Below are positions 53,896 through 63,929 of a stretch of 64,000 bases of DNA, piece after piece. Position 1 is the first letter of the stretch, and every line of letters starts with the position of its first letter. Below the pieces are notes generated by a model that searched no databases, had not been told where the DNA came from, and was given only the letters and a program-made list of their open reading frames with translations. This DNA comes from Bacillus sp. ZZV12-4809 (GTDB lineage Bacteria; Bacillota; Bacilli; Bacillales; Cytobacillaceae), in assembly GCF_009849585.1 (NCBI RefSeq), contig NZ_VCRN01000016.1, positions 1 through 64,000 of the forward strand, in the 5' to 3' direction. The translations under genes were made by a program, and so were the position numbers.

Positions 53896-56342
53896 GTTCT
53901 GCTGAAAAATTCCGGGACCTTCCTCTTGAGGATGTTTTAGGCGACCGTTTTGGACGCTATAGTAAATATATAATTCAGGATCGTGCCCTGCCTGATGCAC
54001 GTGATGGGTTAAAGCCCGTTCAAAGACGGATTCTTTATGCCATGCACGTAGAAGGCAACACACATGAGAAGGGTTTTCGAAAGTCCGCAAAAACAGTCGG
54101 GAATGTAATCGGCAATTATCATCCGCATGGCGATACTTCCGTTTATGACGCGATGGTGCGGATGAGCCAGGATTGGAAAGTTCGAAACCTTTTAGTTGAA
54201 ATGCATGGAAACAATGGGAGCATTGATGGAGATCCTCCTGCAGCCATGCGTTATACAGAAGCTCGGCTGTCTCCCCTTTCTTCGGAGTTGCTGAGAGATA
54301 TTGAGAAAAGAACCGTTGAATTCATTCCAAACTTTGATGATACATCAAATGAGCCAACCGTATTGCCGGCCGTTTATCCGAATTTGCTTGTTAATGGCTC
54401 GACAGGCATTTCGGCGGGGTATGCAACGGATATTCCGCCGCATCATTTAAATGAGATTATCGATGGTGTTATATTACGGATGGATAAGCCTGATTGTTCC
54501 ATAGATGATCTTATGGAGCATATTAAAGGCCCTGACTTCCCTACGGGTGGCATCATTCAGGGAATCGATGGAATAAAGAAAGCTTATGAAACAGGAAGAG
54601 GCAAAATTATTGTACGCGGAAAGGCTGAATTTGAGGATTTGCGCGGAGGGAAAAAGCAGATCGTCATCACTGAGATCCCTTATGAAGTGAATAAAGCAAA
54701 TCTGGTGAAGAAGATTGATGAGTTCCGCCTTGATCGGAAAGTTGAAGGCATTGCCGAAGTCCGTGATGAAACAGACCGCACCGGACTACGGATTGTGATT
54801 GAATTAAAAAAAGATGCCGATCCTGAAGGCGTTCTTCATTATCTCTACAAAAACAGTGATCTGCAGATTCCATATAACTTCAATATGGTTGCCATCCACA
54901 ATCGCCATCCGAAATTAATGGGACTAAGAGAGCTGCTGGATGCTTATATTGACCATCGTAAAGAAGTTGTTACACGGAGATCCCAGTTTGAGCTGCAAAA
55001 GGCTGAGGCGAGAGAGCATATCGTTGAAGGCCTAATGAAGGCTTTGTCCATATTGGATGAAGTGATTGCGACAATCCGCGCTTCTAAAGATAAACGGGAT
55101 GCGAAAGATAATCTGATTGCAAAATTTGCGTTCACGGAACCTCAGGCAGAAGCTATCGTTTCCCTGCAGCTTTACCGTTTAACCAATACAGATATCACTG
55201 CCTTAAGAGCGGAGGCTGAAGAGCTTGCTAAGCTCATCAGCGAGCTTAAAGCTATTCTGGAGAGCGAGAAGAAACTTCTCTCTGTTATTAAAAAAGAGTT
55301 AAGGGATGTCAAAAAGCGCTTTGCGGATGAACGCCGTACCAGAATTGAAGCAGAAATCGAGGAAATCAAGATCAATCTTGAAGTTCTGGTAGCGAGTGAA
55401 GATGTAATTGTAACGGTAACGAAGGAAGGCTATGTCAAGCGGACCAGCCAACGATCATTTGCTGCCTCTAACGGACAGGATTTTGGCATGAAGGATTCAG
55501 ACAGAATTATTGCTCAGCTTGATATGAATACAACTGATGTACTTCTTGTATTTACGAATAAAGGCAACTATCTGTACTGCCCTGTGCATCAGCTGCCTGA
55601 TATCCGCTGGAAAGATCTCGGGCAGCATATTGCCAATATCATTCCGATTGACCGGAATGAATCGATTGTCCGGGCAATTCCTGTAAAGGATTTTGAGACC
55701 AAAGAATATCTTCTGTTCATGACGAAGAACGGCATGGTAAAGAAAACTGAGCTAAAATCATATAAGGCGCAGCGATATTCAAAACCTCTGGTTGCTGTCA
55801 ATGTAAAGGGCGATGATGAAGTACTTGATGTTTATTTAACTGATGGCACCAAGGAAATTTTCCTTGCGACCCACCAGGGATACGGCCTCTGGTTCCATGA
55901 GGAAGAGGTCAGCATAGTAGGGGCAAGGGCTGCCGGCGTTAAAGGAATTAATCTCAAAGATGGCGACTTTGTTACAGGCGCCCAGCTTATAGAGGAAGAT
56001 AAAGAGCAGGCTGTTGTGATTGTTACACAGCGTGGTTCCATTAAAAAAATGAAGCTGACTGAATTCGAACGCACCTCGCGCGCGAAAAGAGGCGTCGTGA
56101 TGCTTCGTGAATTGAAATCAAACCCGCATCGTATCATTGGGTGTGTAATCGTCCGCAGCAAAGATGTTTTATATATTGAAACAGAAAAAGGGAAGATAGA
56201 AGCAGTTAATGCTTCAGCAATCCGCTTTAATGACCGCTATTCAAATGGATCGTTTATCATTGACGTTACCGATAGCGGCAAAGCAAAATGCATCTGGAAG
56301 GCTGAAGTCCTGGAAGAGGATGAAGGCACTAAAACTGAATAG
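53892..56342 (+). CDS. parC: DNA topoisomerase IV subunit A
   Basis: The 816-residue DNA-cleaving subunit. The winged-helix/tower region has [22 protein letters not shown] and the catalytic tyrosine in [11 protein letters not shown]. The C-terminal six-bladed pinwheel has GyrA/ParC repeats such as [26 protein letters not shown] and [13 protein letters not shown]. It lacks the GyrA-box signature, as expected for ParC. It is translationally coupled to parE. Confidence 0.96.
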   Translation: MSSAEKFRDLPLEDVLGDRFGRYSKYIIQDRALPDARDGLKPVQRRILYAMHVEGNTHEKGFRKSAKTVGNVIGNYHPHGDTSVYDAMVRMSQDWKVRNLLVEMHGNNGSIDGDPPAAMRYTEARLSPLSSELLRDIEKRTVEFIPNFDDTSNEPTVLPAVYPNLLVNGSTGISAGYATDIPPHHLNEIIDGVILRMDKPDCSIDDLMEHIKGPDFPTGGIIQGIDGIKKAYETGRGKIIVRGKAEFEDLRGGKKQIVITEIPYEVNKANLVKKIDEFRLDRKVEGIAEVRDETDRTGLRIVIELKKDADPEGVLHYLYKNSDLQIPYNFNMVAIHNRHPKLMGLRELLDAYIDHRKEVVTRRSQFELQKAEAREHIVEGLMKALSILDEVIATIRASKDKRDAKDNLIAKFAFTEPQAEAIVSLQLYRLTNTDITALRAEAEELAKLISELKAILESEKKLLSVIKKELRDVKKRFADERRTRIEAEIEEIKINLEVLVASEDVIVTVTKEGYVKRTSQRSFAASNGQDFGMKDSDRIIAQLDMNTTDVLLVFTNKGNYLYCPVHQLPDIRWKDLGQHIANIIPIDRNESIVRAIPVKDFETKEYLLFMTKNGMVKKTELKSYKAQRYSKPLVAVNVKGDDEVLDVYLTDGTKEIFLATHQGYGLWFHEEEVSIVGARAAGVKGINLKDGDFVTGAQLIEEDKEQAVVIVTQRGSIKKMKLTEFERTSRAKRGVVMLRELKSNPHRIIGCVIVRSKDVLYIETEKGKIEAVNASAIRFNDRYSNGSFIIDVTDSGKAKCIWKAEVLEEDEGTKTE

Positions 56343-56665
56343 AATTAATGACCCCTGTGAATACAGGGGTTTATTTGTCTGCTGGAATATAATTTTATGT
56401 AAAACTGAGTCCTGAATAAACTGAATAATGTTATTCTTTTGAAAGTCTATTTGTATAAAAAACTTATACTAGTTTATATGAAAGCGATTAAAAATATTTA
56501 ATTCATTTTAGAAGAAACCCGGTATAATTGGCTTAAAATGAGGGTTTTTATAGAATATTCACACTGGCGAATTAATATTCGACTTGTCTATTAAAAATTC
56601 TTTTGATAGATTATAAGGAGCGTGTTGTTTTTCCAAAATAATAAAAAATGTTTAGGGGGAAAAGT
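56343..56665 (+). promoter_or_regulatory. alsT upstream region with a possible cre site
   Basis: A 323-base AT-rich gap. Besides the parC terminator it holds TGAAAGCGATTAAA (56479-56492), which differs at one position from the CcpA cre consensus TGWAANCGNTNWCA, suggesting catabolite control. No ORF with a ribosome site is seen. Confidence 0.4.
56351..56377 (+). terminator. Terminator after parC
   Basis: ACCCCTGT and ACAGGGGT around GAAT, followed by TTATTT. Confidence 0.75.
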
Positions 56666-58096
56666 ATGGGCTTATTAGAAACAGTCGTAGGCTTTCTAAA
56701 TGATCTTTTATGGACGTACATTTTGATCGCCTCATTAATAATTCTTGGTTTATTTTTTAGTTTTAAAAGCAGGTTTGTCCAATTAAGATATTTCGGTGAA
56801 ATGTTCAGAATATTGGGCGATAAAGCAATGGTATCTGCTAAAGGCAAAAGAGGGATTTCTTCCTTTCAGGCCTTCACTATTAGTGCAGCCTCCCGTGTAG
56901 GTACAGGTAATATTGCCGGTGTAGCAACTGCGATTGCTGCAGGGGGAGCTGGCGCTGTTTTTTGGATGTGGCTTATCGCATTTATTGGGGGAGCTTCTAG
57001 CTTCATTGAAAGTACTCTTGCTCAGATTTACAAAGTCAAAGATAAAGATGGGTTCCGCGGCGGGCCTGCCTACTATATGGAAAAAGGCCTTAACAAGCGT
57101 TGGATGGGAATCATCTTTGCTATCATTATTACTTTTTGCTTTGGGCTGGTTTTTAACTCTGTACAATCCAACACGATCTCCCTGGCCTTTAATGAAGCGT
57201 TTGGCACCAGCCGACTAACAATCGGAATTATATTGGCGGTATTAACGGCGGCTATCATTTTCGGTGGCGTTAAACGGATTGCGTATGTCTCTCAAGTCAT
57301 TGTGCCGATCATGGCGGTTATATACTTAGCTGTGGCTATCATTATTGTCATCATGAACATTACAGAAATCCCTAATCTGATTGCCAGCATAGTCAAAGGT
57401 GCTTTTGGTATTGATCAGGCTGCAGGCGGAGCAATGGGTGCAGCAGTAATGATGGGTATAAAAAGGGGTCTTTTCTCAAATGAAGCAGGTATGGGTAGTG
57501 TACCAAATGCTGCGGCAACAGCAGCTGTTTCCCATCCTGTAAAACAAGGACTGATCCAAACCCTTGGGGTGTTTGTAGATACGATCTTAATTTGTTCTGC
57601 GACTGCTTTTATCATCCTGCTATCAGGTGATTATGCGAACTCTGATCTTACCGGCATAGAATTAACTCAGGCAGCCCTTAGCACACATGTTGGATCATGG
57701 GCACCTATTTTTATTGCAGTTGCTATTTTCTTATTTGCCTTTACTTCGGTTATTGGGAATTATTATTACGGAGAAACCAATATTGAATTTATTAAAGAGA
57801 GCCGCACTGCCCTGTTTACTTATCGCATAGCTGTAATCGGAATGGTGGTCTTCGGATCCGTAGTTGATTTAGCCATTGTTTGGAGCCTTGCTGATTTATT
57901 TATGGGCTTAATGGCGATCATTAACTTTATTGCGATTATATTGCTTGCTAAAGTTGCCTATGCAGCTCTGAATGATTATAAGGCACAGAGGAAGGCAGGA
58001 AAAGACCCTGTGTTTTATGCTGACTCCATTCCGGGCCTAAAAGGGATAGAATCTTGGGAAACGAAAGAAAGTGCTTTAAAAAAAGCAGCAAAATAA
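56666..58096 (+). CDS. alsT: Alanine/glycine:cation symporter (AgcS family)
   Basis: A 476-residue sodium-coupled amino-acid transporter with about 10-11 membrane segments. AgcS signatures are FQAFTISAASRVGTGNIAGVATAI and GGPAYYMEKGLNK, with MMGIKRGLFSNEAGMGS. It corresponds to AlsT, which follows parC in B. subtilis. The ATG at 56666 has AGGGGGAAAAG upstream. Confidence 0.95.
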   Translation: MGLLETVVGFLNDLLWTYILIASLIILGLFFSFKSRFVQLRYFGEMFRILGDKAMVSAKGKRGISSFQAFTISAASRVGTGNIAGVATAIAAGGAGAVFWMWLIAFIGGASSFIESTLAQIYKVKDKDGFRGGPAYYMEKGLNKRWMGIIFAIIITFCFGLVFNSVQSNTISLAFNEAFGTSRLTIGIILAVLTAAIIFGGVKRIAYVSQVIVPIMAVIYLAVAIIIVIMNITEIPNLIASIVKGAFGIDQAAGGAMGAAVMMGIKRGLFSNEAGMGSVPNAAATAAVSHPVKQGLIQTLGVFVDTILICSATAFIILLSGDYANSDLTGIELTQAALSTHVGSWAPIFIAVAIFLFAFTSVIGNYYYGETNIEFIKESRTALFTYRIAVIGMVVFGSVVDLAIVWSLADLFMGLMAIINFIAIILLAKVAYAALNDYKAQRKAGKDPVFYADSIPGLKGIESWETKESALKKAAK

Positions 58097-58105
58097 GTAT
58101 TTAAC

Positions 58106-58138
58106 AGCCTCTTATCCTATGGATAGGAGGTTTTTTGT
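58106..58138 (+). terminator. Terminator after alsT
   Basis: CCTCTTATCC and GGATAGGAGG around TAT, followed by TTTTTTG. Confidence 0.85.
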
Positions 58139-58198
58139 CATTTTACATAGTATTTCCATAGTTGGGCAAGATAATAAAAAAATAGGGAGGGTACATAA

Positions 58199-58960
58199 AT
58201 GAAGAAGGAATTGCTTTTTGCGTTTGCGGCGTTCTTTTTTATGTCTTTATCCGCCATAACCGGTGTATATGCAGGTGAACAAGACCAAAAGACTGTTACG
58301 CTGTCAAAAGATAAAGTGGATGTTACCGGTGATCAAAAGGCGGATACTGTCTATCTTAAGGGTGTTTATTATGAGGAAGGCGCTTCATTTTTAAAGGAAA
58401 TATCACTCAAAGTTAAGGCTTCAGACGGAAAAACATATAAAGCGGAGCTTGAAGGGGGCTATGAACCTCAAATACAATTTGAAGATCTAAACCATGATTC
58501 CATAAATGATATGTATATAAGTATTCCTACTGGCGGAAGCGGCGGCTTGTCGAATTTTTATTTATTTACTTTAAAAGAATTTAAACTAATTGACCTGTCT
58601 GTTCCGGATCCTTTAGTAATTAATAGCCAATTTGAAAATGGCTACAAAGCTACTATCAGTATCCAGGATACGAAACAATCGTATACATTCGATTTACGGG
58701 ACAGAGGTGAAGAGTACGAACGGCTCGGTCTGTATGTAAACGGCAAGCTAAGCGAGCCGACGGAGCTTATGGTTAATCCATATAGTACGCTGAAGATCAT
58801 CCCTATAGAAGGGAAAAAGGGATTAATGGGAGTTCAAAGAATAAGCGGTGCATATAATGCAGATACCATTGCCTTTGCAGAGTCCTTTTGGCTTTATGAA
58901 GATGGAAAATGGGTATTAAAAGACACGAAAGTTATGAATATGAATTCCCGCAAGCGTTAA
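58199..58960 (+). CDS. Secreted protein of unknown function
   Basis: 253 residues with a signal peptide (KKELLFAFAAFFFMSLSAITGVYAGE, likely cleavage near residue 25). The mature part is beta-rich with calcium-binding-like loops (VDVTGDQKADTV and FEDLNHDSINDMYIS), reminiscent of VCBS/FG-GAP repeats. A GGSGGLSNFY loop follows. No enzymatic motif is seen. GGGAGGG precedes the ATG; it is monocistronic. Confidence 0.85.
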   Translation: MKKELLFAFAAFFFMSLSAITGVYAGEQDQKTVTLSKDKVDVTGDQKADTVYLKGVYYEEGASFLKEISLKVKASDGKTYKAELEGGYEPQIQFEDLNHDSINDMYISIPTGGSGGLSNFYLFTLKEFKLIDLSVPDPLVINSQFENGYKATISIQDTKQSYTFDLRDRGEEYERLGLYVNGKLSEPTELMVNPYSTLKIIPIEGKKGLMGVQRISGAYNADTIAFAESFWLYEDGKWVLKDTKVMNMNSRKR

Positions 58961-59037
58961 AGACTGGGCATTTGTCACGTTTTAGCATGGCCTACATATA
59001 CTGAACATAAGGATATTTGTATAGGGGGTCGCTTTAT

Positions 59038-59511
59038 ATGAGCAAATTTAATCCATCTAAGCTGTCTGTTAAATATTTGCCTCCTGCGACGGAATTCAGA
59101 CCCGTAGACAGCAGGAAATATACACTTACACATTCGGATGCAACAGGAGAATTATTTTTGGCCATAGGCGGATCCTATGATTTTAATGCAGTTAATCCAA
59201 AATTCCGTGATGAAGTTTTTGCTGAATGGATACCTCAAATGGGGCAGTATGTGCTGAGCGGGAGGGTATATATCAGCGGCGGGGAATTCGATAAGCAATA
59301 CGCAAAAATTAGGTTTCTCATTTACCAGAAAGAACTGGAGCTGGCACTAACAGCCATGGCCTATGGAGACCGGTCTTTTTATTCCAACTATCCATGGCTG
59401 CTTGATTCACCAATCTTTATATACTTTGAATCCGTTTATCCGGAATTCAGCAAGCTGATTTATTATGGAACTCCCAGAAAATATTTAAGTGCAGCATTGC
59501 AGCCAGTATGA
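59038..59511 (+). CDS. Staygreen-family protein
   Basis: 157 residues with the staygreen domain (FNPSKLSVKYLPPAT, then RKYTLTHSDATGELFLAIG and EVFAEW). Plant SGR proteins remove magnesium from chlorophyll a; bacterial homologues occur in non-photosynthetic Bacillaceae with unknown function. The ATG at 59038 has AGGGGGTCGC upstream. Confidence 0.88.
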   Translation: MSKFNPSKLSVKYLPPATEFRPVDSRKYTLTHSDATGELFLAIGGSYDFNAVNPKFRDEVFAEWIPQMGQYVLSGRVYISGGEFDKQYAKIRFLIYQKELELALTAMAYGDRSFYSNYPWLLDSPIFIYFESVYPEFSKLIYYGTPRKYLSAALQPV

Positions 59512-59538
59512 AAATACACATATAAGAACATTTGTTCT
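59497..59538 (+). promoter_or_regulatory. LexA-type (SOS) promoter
   Basis: TTGCAG (59497-59502), an 18-base spacer and TATAAG (59521-59526), overlapped by AGAACATTTGTTCT (59525-59538). The last is a perfect palindrome with GAACN4GTTC, the Bacillus LexA box. It points rightward to the small ORF at 59623. Confidence 0.6.
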
Positions 59539-59622
59539 GTGGTGTGAAAAATGGCTCTAAACATAGCAGCAATTGGAAAACAAGTTGTATTTATTCATTA
59601 ATGCAAAGGAGCGAATAGAATA

Positions 59623-59775
59623 ATGAGGAATGAACAGGATAAAGAATTTGAATTGAGTTATGAATCTGATGGAGAGATGGGGGGAAAAACCAAAAGCCCT
59701 AGCAATAGTAAGAGGAACAATAAAGAAGAACGACAACAAGAGATGTTTTTTAATACTACACAGGATAGTGAATAA
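59623..59775 (+). CDS. Small hydrophilic protein behind a LexA box
   Basis: MRNEQDKEFELSYESDGE starts a 50-residue, strongly charged, probably disordered protein with no Cys, Trp or membrane segment. AAAGGAG lies 10 bases upstream of the ATG. A shorter ATG ORF (59550-59600) precedes it. If the LexA site is real, this is a DNA-damage-induced small protein. I do not recognise a family. Confidence 0.5.
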   Translation: MRNEQDKEFELSYESDGEMGGKTKSPSNSKRNNKEERQQEMFFNTTQDSE

Positions 59776-60041
59776 ATTAATAAGTCGATCAGAATAGATA
59801 GTTTCATATAAAAATGTTATGTAAACTAGAGTAAAAAAGTATATGGTCAGGAGGGCGCTTGGATATCTGTGAATAGTGTTATCTAAGAAGAATTTACTGG
59901 AACATCGATTATGTTTTCGTAGCATCAGCTGAAATAAACAAACAAACAGCTCATAATCATTTAACTGCAATTATTTAAAGCCAAACTTTTCGTTTGCAGA
60001 TTACATTAACATTTTAATAAATATAAGACTGTAAATTTTTA

Positions 60042-60084
<43 letters not shown>

Positions 60085-60097
60085 ATTCTATTGTTGC

Positions 60098-60138
<41 letters not shown>

Positions 60139-60488
60139 TAAAAACAAACACGTGACTTAGTCCCCCAACTGTCCGCTGATGGGATTTCCCTACACTCTAT
60201 ACATAAACAATTATTCAATTTATCTTTACTTTTTAAGGGCAAATCACTATTGAATGCTTTGTTTTGTTTATATTAATAACCCTTACTAATTATCTCCTCA
60301 ATTTTGGTCATCAAGCAAAAATAGTTATGAATTGTGAAACCACTGGTTTGTAAAATGTTCTGGTCATCCTGCCCTCTTCCCATTAAAAACCATTCTAAAC
60401 GAATATATAATTTCTCTCCTCTAACTATGAAGACATCAACATTTTTCCTTTTGACATAATTCACATTACGATGTAAATTTGTATCATA

Positions 60489-60512
60489 GTATATTCAAAT
60501 AATCAGATATAC
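60489..60512 (+). promoter_or_regulatory. Possible ArsR-type operator upstream of the SulP gene
   Basis: GTATAT-N12-ATATAC dyad containing ATTCAAATAAT, similar to the ATTCAAATA half-sites bound by ArsR/SmtB repressors. It is 33 bases before the SulP start; the ArsR gene follows SulP. Autoregulation is inferred. Confidence 0.4.
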
Positions 60513-60544
60513 AATTTAACAAATATTAAAAAGGAAGGCTTGTA

Positions 60545-62308
60545 ATGCAGCAAAAAAGGTTTTTTACTGGGAGATTCAGTGGTTATTCTTTACAGGGTTT
60601 TCAAAAAGATCTTCTGTCAGGTCTTGTTGTTGGTGTTATTGCAATTCCTTTAGGCATGGCGTTTGCTATCGCTTCCGGAGTGAAACCTGAATATGGAATT
60701 TATACAACCATTATTGCAGGTATACTTATTTCACTGTTCGGTGGTTCAAAATACCAAATTGGCGGGCCCACTGGTGCATTTATCCCCGTTTTGTTTGGAA
60801 TTGTCATGACATATGGTTATGAAAATCTATTAATTGCAGGATTTCTGGCAGGAATTATATTATGTTTAATGGGGATTTTTCGCCTCGGCATTTTAATTAA
60901 ATATATTCCCAGATCAGTTACGATTGGATTTACATCTGGAATTGCTGTTATCATTTTCGTCGGCCAATTAGCTAACTTTCTGGGGCTTACAGGTGTAGAA
61001 AAGCATGAATCATTTCTTAAAAATATGAGAGAAATTTTTATTCATTTTCATACACTTAATGTTTATAGTGTTTTAACAGCTGGAATATGTTTGATTACTC
61101 TCTTACTTACACCCAGATTTTTCTCGAAAATTCCCGGCTCTCTTTTAGGGCTGCTGTTTTCTACCCTTGCAGCAATGTTCTTTTATCCTAATCAGGTAGC
61201 AACAATAGGCTCGACATTCGGAGAAATTCCTAACTCCTTACCCCAGTTTGGTTTTCCGGACATCACTTTTGAAAAAATTCAGCTCTTAATCGGGCCTGCT
61301 TTAATTATCGCTTTACTTGGAGGCATCGAATCTTTATTATCAGCTGTAGTAGCGGACGGAATGACAAAAAGTAAGCATCATAGCAATCGTGAACTATTGG
61401 GCCAGGGAATTGCGAATATGATTACTCCTTTATTTGGCGGAATCCCTGCAACCGGAGCAATAGCCAGAACAGCAACAAATATTAAGAATGGTGCAGTTTC
61501 GCCTTTTTCCGGGATAATTCATGGAATGGTGGTTTTGATAATCTTAGTAGTCTTTGCACCCTTTGCTTCCAGCATCCCTTTAGCCAGTATGGCCCCAATT
61601 TTAATGGTTGTTGCCTGGAACATGAGTGAGAGAAAAGAATTTTATCATGTACTCAGGACTAAAACGGAAGATTCACTAATCTTAGTCGTGACATTTTTAT
61701 TAACCATTTTTGTAAATCTTACGGTTGCTGTGGAAGCAGGTCTTATACTAGCCATCGTCTTATTTACCAAACGCATGAGTGATATGCTGATAACATCTAA
61801 ATCACTGCCTGATCCTAAAAACAAACATGAGAAAATACAGATTCACATGGTGACAGATACTCATGACTGCCCTCAAATCAGTATTTATAGTGTTGAAGGT
61901 CCCCTGTTTTTTGGGGCTGCTCAAGCCTTTGAGCAATCTATTATGAAAACAATCCAAAATAAGCCAAGAGTGATATTATTAAGAATGGGAAAAGTTCCTT
62001 TTATGGATATAACGGGGGAATATTATTTTTCAGGTATCATAAAGGAGTTATCAAAGCATGGAGTTATACTCATCTCCGGCTTAAAGCCACAGCCTAAAAG
62101 TATGTTAAAAAAGACTGGTATATATGACTTTATCGGAGAAGAACATTTCTTTGAACATACTGGTGAATCAATAAATTTCGCACTTCAACACTTAAATACA
62201 GAACAGTGTTTTGGTTGCAGACATTTTGCATTTAGAGAGTGCGCGGCATTATCGTGTCAAAAAAGTGATATCGGACAATTAAGAAGTGTTGCAGAGTATC
62301 TTAATTAA
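60545..62308 (+). CDS. SulP-family anion transporter with STAS domain and Cys-rich tail
   Basis: 587 residues. The transmembrane region of about 12-14 segments (VVGVIAIPLGMAFAIASGVKPEYGIYT, and FGGSKYQIGGPTGAFIPV) is typical of SulP sulfate/bicarbonate-type carriers. A STAS domain (about 430-545) contains PFMDITGEYYFSGIIKEL. The last about 35 residues hold four Cys (QCFGCRHFAFRECAALSCQ), unusual for the family. AAGGAAGGC precedes the ATG. It is followed after 19 bases by an ArsR regulator. Confidence 0.92.
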   Translation: MQQKRFFTGRFSGYSLQGFQKDLLSGLVVGVIAIPLGMAFAIASGVKPEYGIYTTIIAGILISLFGGSKYQIGGPTGAFIPVLFGIVMTYGYENLLIAGFLAGIILCLMGIFRLGILIKYIPRSVTIGFTSGIAVIIFVGQLANFLGLTGVEKHESFLKNMREIFIHFHTLNVYSVLTAGICLITLLLTPRFFSKIPGSLLGLLFSTLAAMFFYPNQVATIGSTFGEIPNSLPQFGFPDITFEKIQLLIGPALIIALLGGIESLLSAVVADGMTKSKHHSNRELLGQGIANMITPLFGGIPATGAIARTATNIKNGAVSPFSGIIHGMVVLIILVVFAPFASSIPLASMAPILMVVAWNMSERKEFYHVLRTKTEDSLILVVTFLLTIFVNLTVAVEAGLILAIVLFTKRMSDMLITSKSLPDPKNKHEKIQIHMVTDTHDCPQISIYSVEGPLFFGAAQAFEQSIMKTIQNKPRVILLRMGKVPFMDITGEYYFSGIIKELSKHGVILISGLKPQPKSMLKKTGIYDFIGEEHFFEHTGESINFALQHLNTEQCFGCRHFAFRECAALSCQKSDIGQLRSVAEYLN

Positions 62309-62327
62309 TGAAAGAGAGGCCAAGTAA

Positions 62328-62678
62328 TTGAACCTTGAAATTCAGCAATTCAAAGCGGAATTTTTTAAAGCTCTTGCCCATCCATTAAGGATAAGGATTC
62401 TTGAATTATTAGCAGATGGAGATAAGAATGTAAATGAAATTCAAAGTCTTGTAGGGAGTGAAGGCTCTGCTGTTTCTCAGCAATTAACCGTGCTAAGAGC
62501 TAAAAACATTGTCACTGGTACGAAAAATGGAAATCGGGTTATCTATTCTTTAAGAGATCCCATGATTATTGAATTGCTTCATGTTGCACGGCAAATTTTC
62601 AACAATCATCTTGTCGATACAATAGAAATGTTAGATAAGTTTAATGATGATGATCATGATCATTCTGAACAGTCTTAG
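62328..62678 (+). CDS. ArsR/SmtB-family transcriptional regulator
   Basis: A 116-residue winged-helix protein: FFKALAHPLRIRILELLADGDKNVNEIQ, recognition helix SEGSAVSQQLTVLRAKNIV, and wing TKNGNRVIYSL. There is no cysteine; an Asp/His-rich tail (FNDDDHDHSEQS) could bind metal. The start is TTG. It is co-transcribed with SulP and probably represses it; the inducer is unknown. Confidence 0.93.
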   Translation: MNLEIQQFKAEFFKALAHPLRIRILELLADGDKNVNEIQSLVGSEGSAVSQQLTVLRAKNIVTGTKNGNRVIYSLRDPMIIELLHVARQIFNNHLVDTIEMLDKFNDDDHDHSEQS

Positions 62679-62718
62679 TTAAGGTTTTAGGAAAAATAAT
62701 TGAAATCAGGTGAGTAAA

Positions 62719-62883
62719 ATGTTAACGGGTTTACTAATTGTTGGGGTCTTAATTGTTTTGGTTGTATTATTCTTAAGTGTTATAACCACTTCCAAAGCAT
62801 ACACCTTTAAGCATACAGTGGATCCCTTAGAAAATAATCCACATTTATGCGAAGATAAAGAAAATAGTGACAAAAATGTTTAG
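62719..62883 (+). CDS. YtzI-like small membrane protein
   Basis: 54 residues. One membrane helix (residues 3-24) is followed by TTSKAYTFKHTVDPLE, which matches the small Bacillus protein YtzI. The function is unknown. CAGGTGAG precedes the ATG. It is probably the third gene of the SulP-ArsR operon. Confidence 0.8.
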   Translation: MLTGLLIVGVLIVLVVLFLSVITTSKAYTFKHTVDPLENNPHLCEDKENSDKNV

Positions 62884-62995
62884 ATGATTGTTTCTTTTCA
62901 AATATTTTTTGTTATGTACCCTTTTATATACTTTTTTAATGACAATGTCGAATTAGCTTTTCTCCGGCATTGAGATCATTATATTGACAATTTAC

Positions 62996-63321
62996 TTATT
63001 AAATGAATGTAATTCAGAATATACTTATGAAGATCGAAGCCTATTTGTCTGCCCTGAATGTGCTCATGAGTGGTCTTTAAACTCAGAAACTGAAAATAGT
63101 GAAAATCAAAAACAATTACAGACGCAAATGGAAATGTTTTAAATGATGGTGATAATGTAACTGTAATCAAAGACCTTAAAGTAAAAGGAAGTTCATCTGT
63201 ATTAAAAATAGGAACAAAAGTTAAAAATATACGTTTAGTGGACGGAGATCATGATATAGAATGTAAAATTGACGGTTTTGGAGCAATGAAATTAAAATCT
63301 GAATTTGTTAAGAAGGTTTAA
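62996..63321 (+). pseudogene. Decayed phnA/yjdM-like zinc-ribbon gene
   Basis: The first frame reads [25 protein letters not shown], the PhnA zinc ribbon, then runs to a stop at 63138-63140. Another frame continues with [19 protein letters not shown] to the conserved C-terminus [14 protein letters not shown] and TAA 63321. A one-base deletion in the A-rich tract near 63100-63112 explains the shift. The N-terminal Met and the first zinc-binding Cys are also missing, so this is a true remnant, not only a sequencing error. Confidence 0.85.
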
Positions 63322-63354
63322 GTTTCAAAATTTTTTCAGCTGTCCCCCATCGAT

Positions 63355-63390
63355 GAACAAATGCCCACATTACAGTGGGCATTTGTTATA
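63355..63390. terminator. Bidirectional terminator
   Basis: AACAAATGCCCAC and GTGGGCATTTGTT (13 bp) around a short loop lie between the phnA remnant and the convergent 63400 gene. Confidence 0.85.
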
Positions 63391-63399
63391 TATTCAGTT

Positions 63400-63702
63400 T
63401 TACTGCTTTTTTTTCTCAAAACCAAGTTCATCTGCCATTTCAGTGAGCGCTGACAGGTTTTGGTTCTTAAAAGCATTGTTTAAATTTGATTTGTTTATGA
63501 TCTGCTGCATGGGATGCGTATTGGCGCTGTGGTTTCGGCTGCGTGTAAATGCAACGGCTGCTGTGCTCAGCACTATGCTGATCAGTGATCCCCACAACCA
63601 CCCCCAGTTGCTCTTCCTTTTTACGCCAAACATATTCATCATTGGCCTGCGCATATTCCCCATATTATTGAAAAGCGCTGAAATCCAGTTATTCAACTGC
63701 AA
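63400..63702 (-). CDS. Hypothetical membrane-anchored protein
   Basis: 100 residues. A basic, Met/Asn-rich N-terminus (MRRPMMNMFGVKRKS) precedes one membrane segment (WGWLWGSLISIVLSTAAVAF). An Arg/His-rich linker and a helical C-terminus (ALTEMADELGFEKKK) follow. GGGAGTG lies upstream of the ATG and a strong terminator downstream, which supports a real gene. I do not recognise a family. Confidence 0.7.
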   Translation of the reverse strand: MQLNNWISALFNNMGNMRRPMMNMFGVKRKSNWGWLWGSLISIVLSTAAVAFTRSRNHSANTHPMQQIINKSNLNNAFKNQNLSALTEMADELGFEKKKQ

Positions 63703-63929
63703 GCACTCCCTTATTTATAACCAATTTTGAAAGAGACGTTTTCTCTTCCGTTTCTTAATTTTCGCTTATGGGAATGCAAATATGCTGGCAATTTTTTTGA
63801 TGGTCTTATTAACTCCAGTTAAACAAATACTTCCCAAATACCCAGCAATAATCAGCAGACGAATCACATTTAAAAATTAAAAAAAGCCAAAATACACTTG
63901 TAATAGTAGTACAGAAAGAAGGTAAGAAA

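Noticed and set aside
59557..59970. 137-codon minus ORF
   Set aside because: No ribosome site, AT-driven Phe/Leu/Ile-rich composition, and it overlaps the plus-strand small ORF that has a site and promoter.
60273..60464. 63-codon minus ORF starting with GTG
   Set aside because: No Shine-Dalgarno sequence, no recognisable family and no terminator; kept as non-coding.
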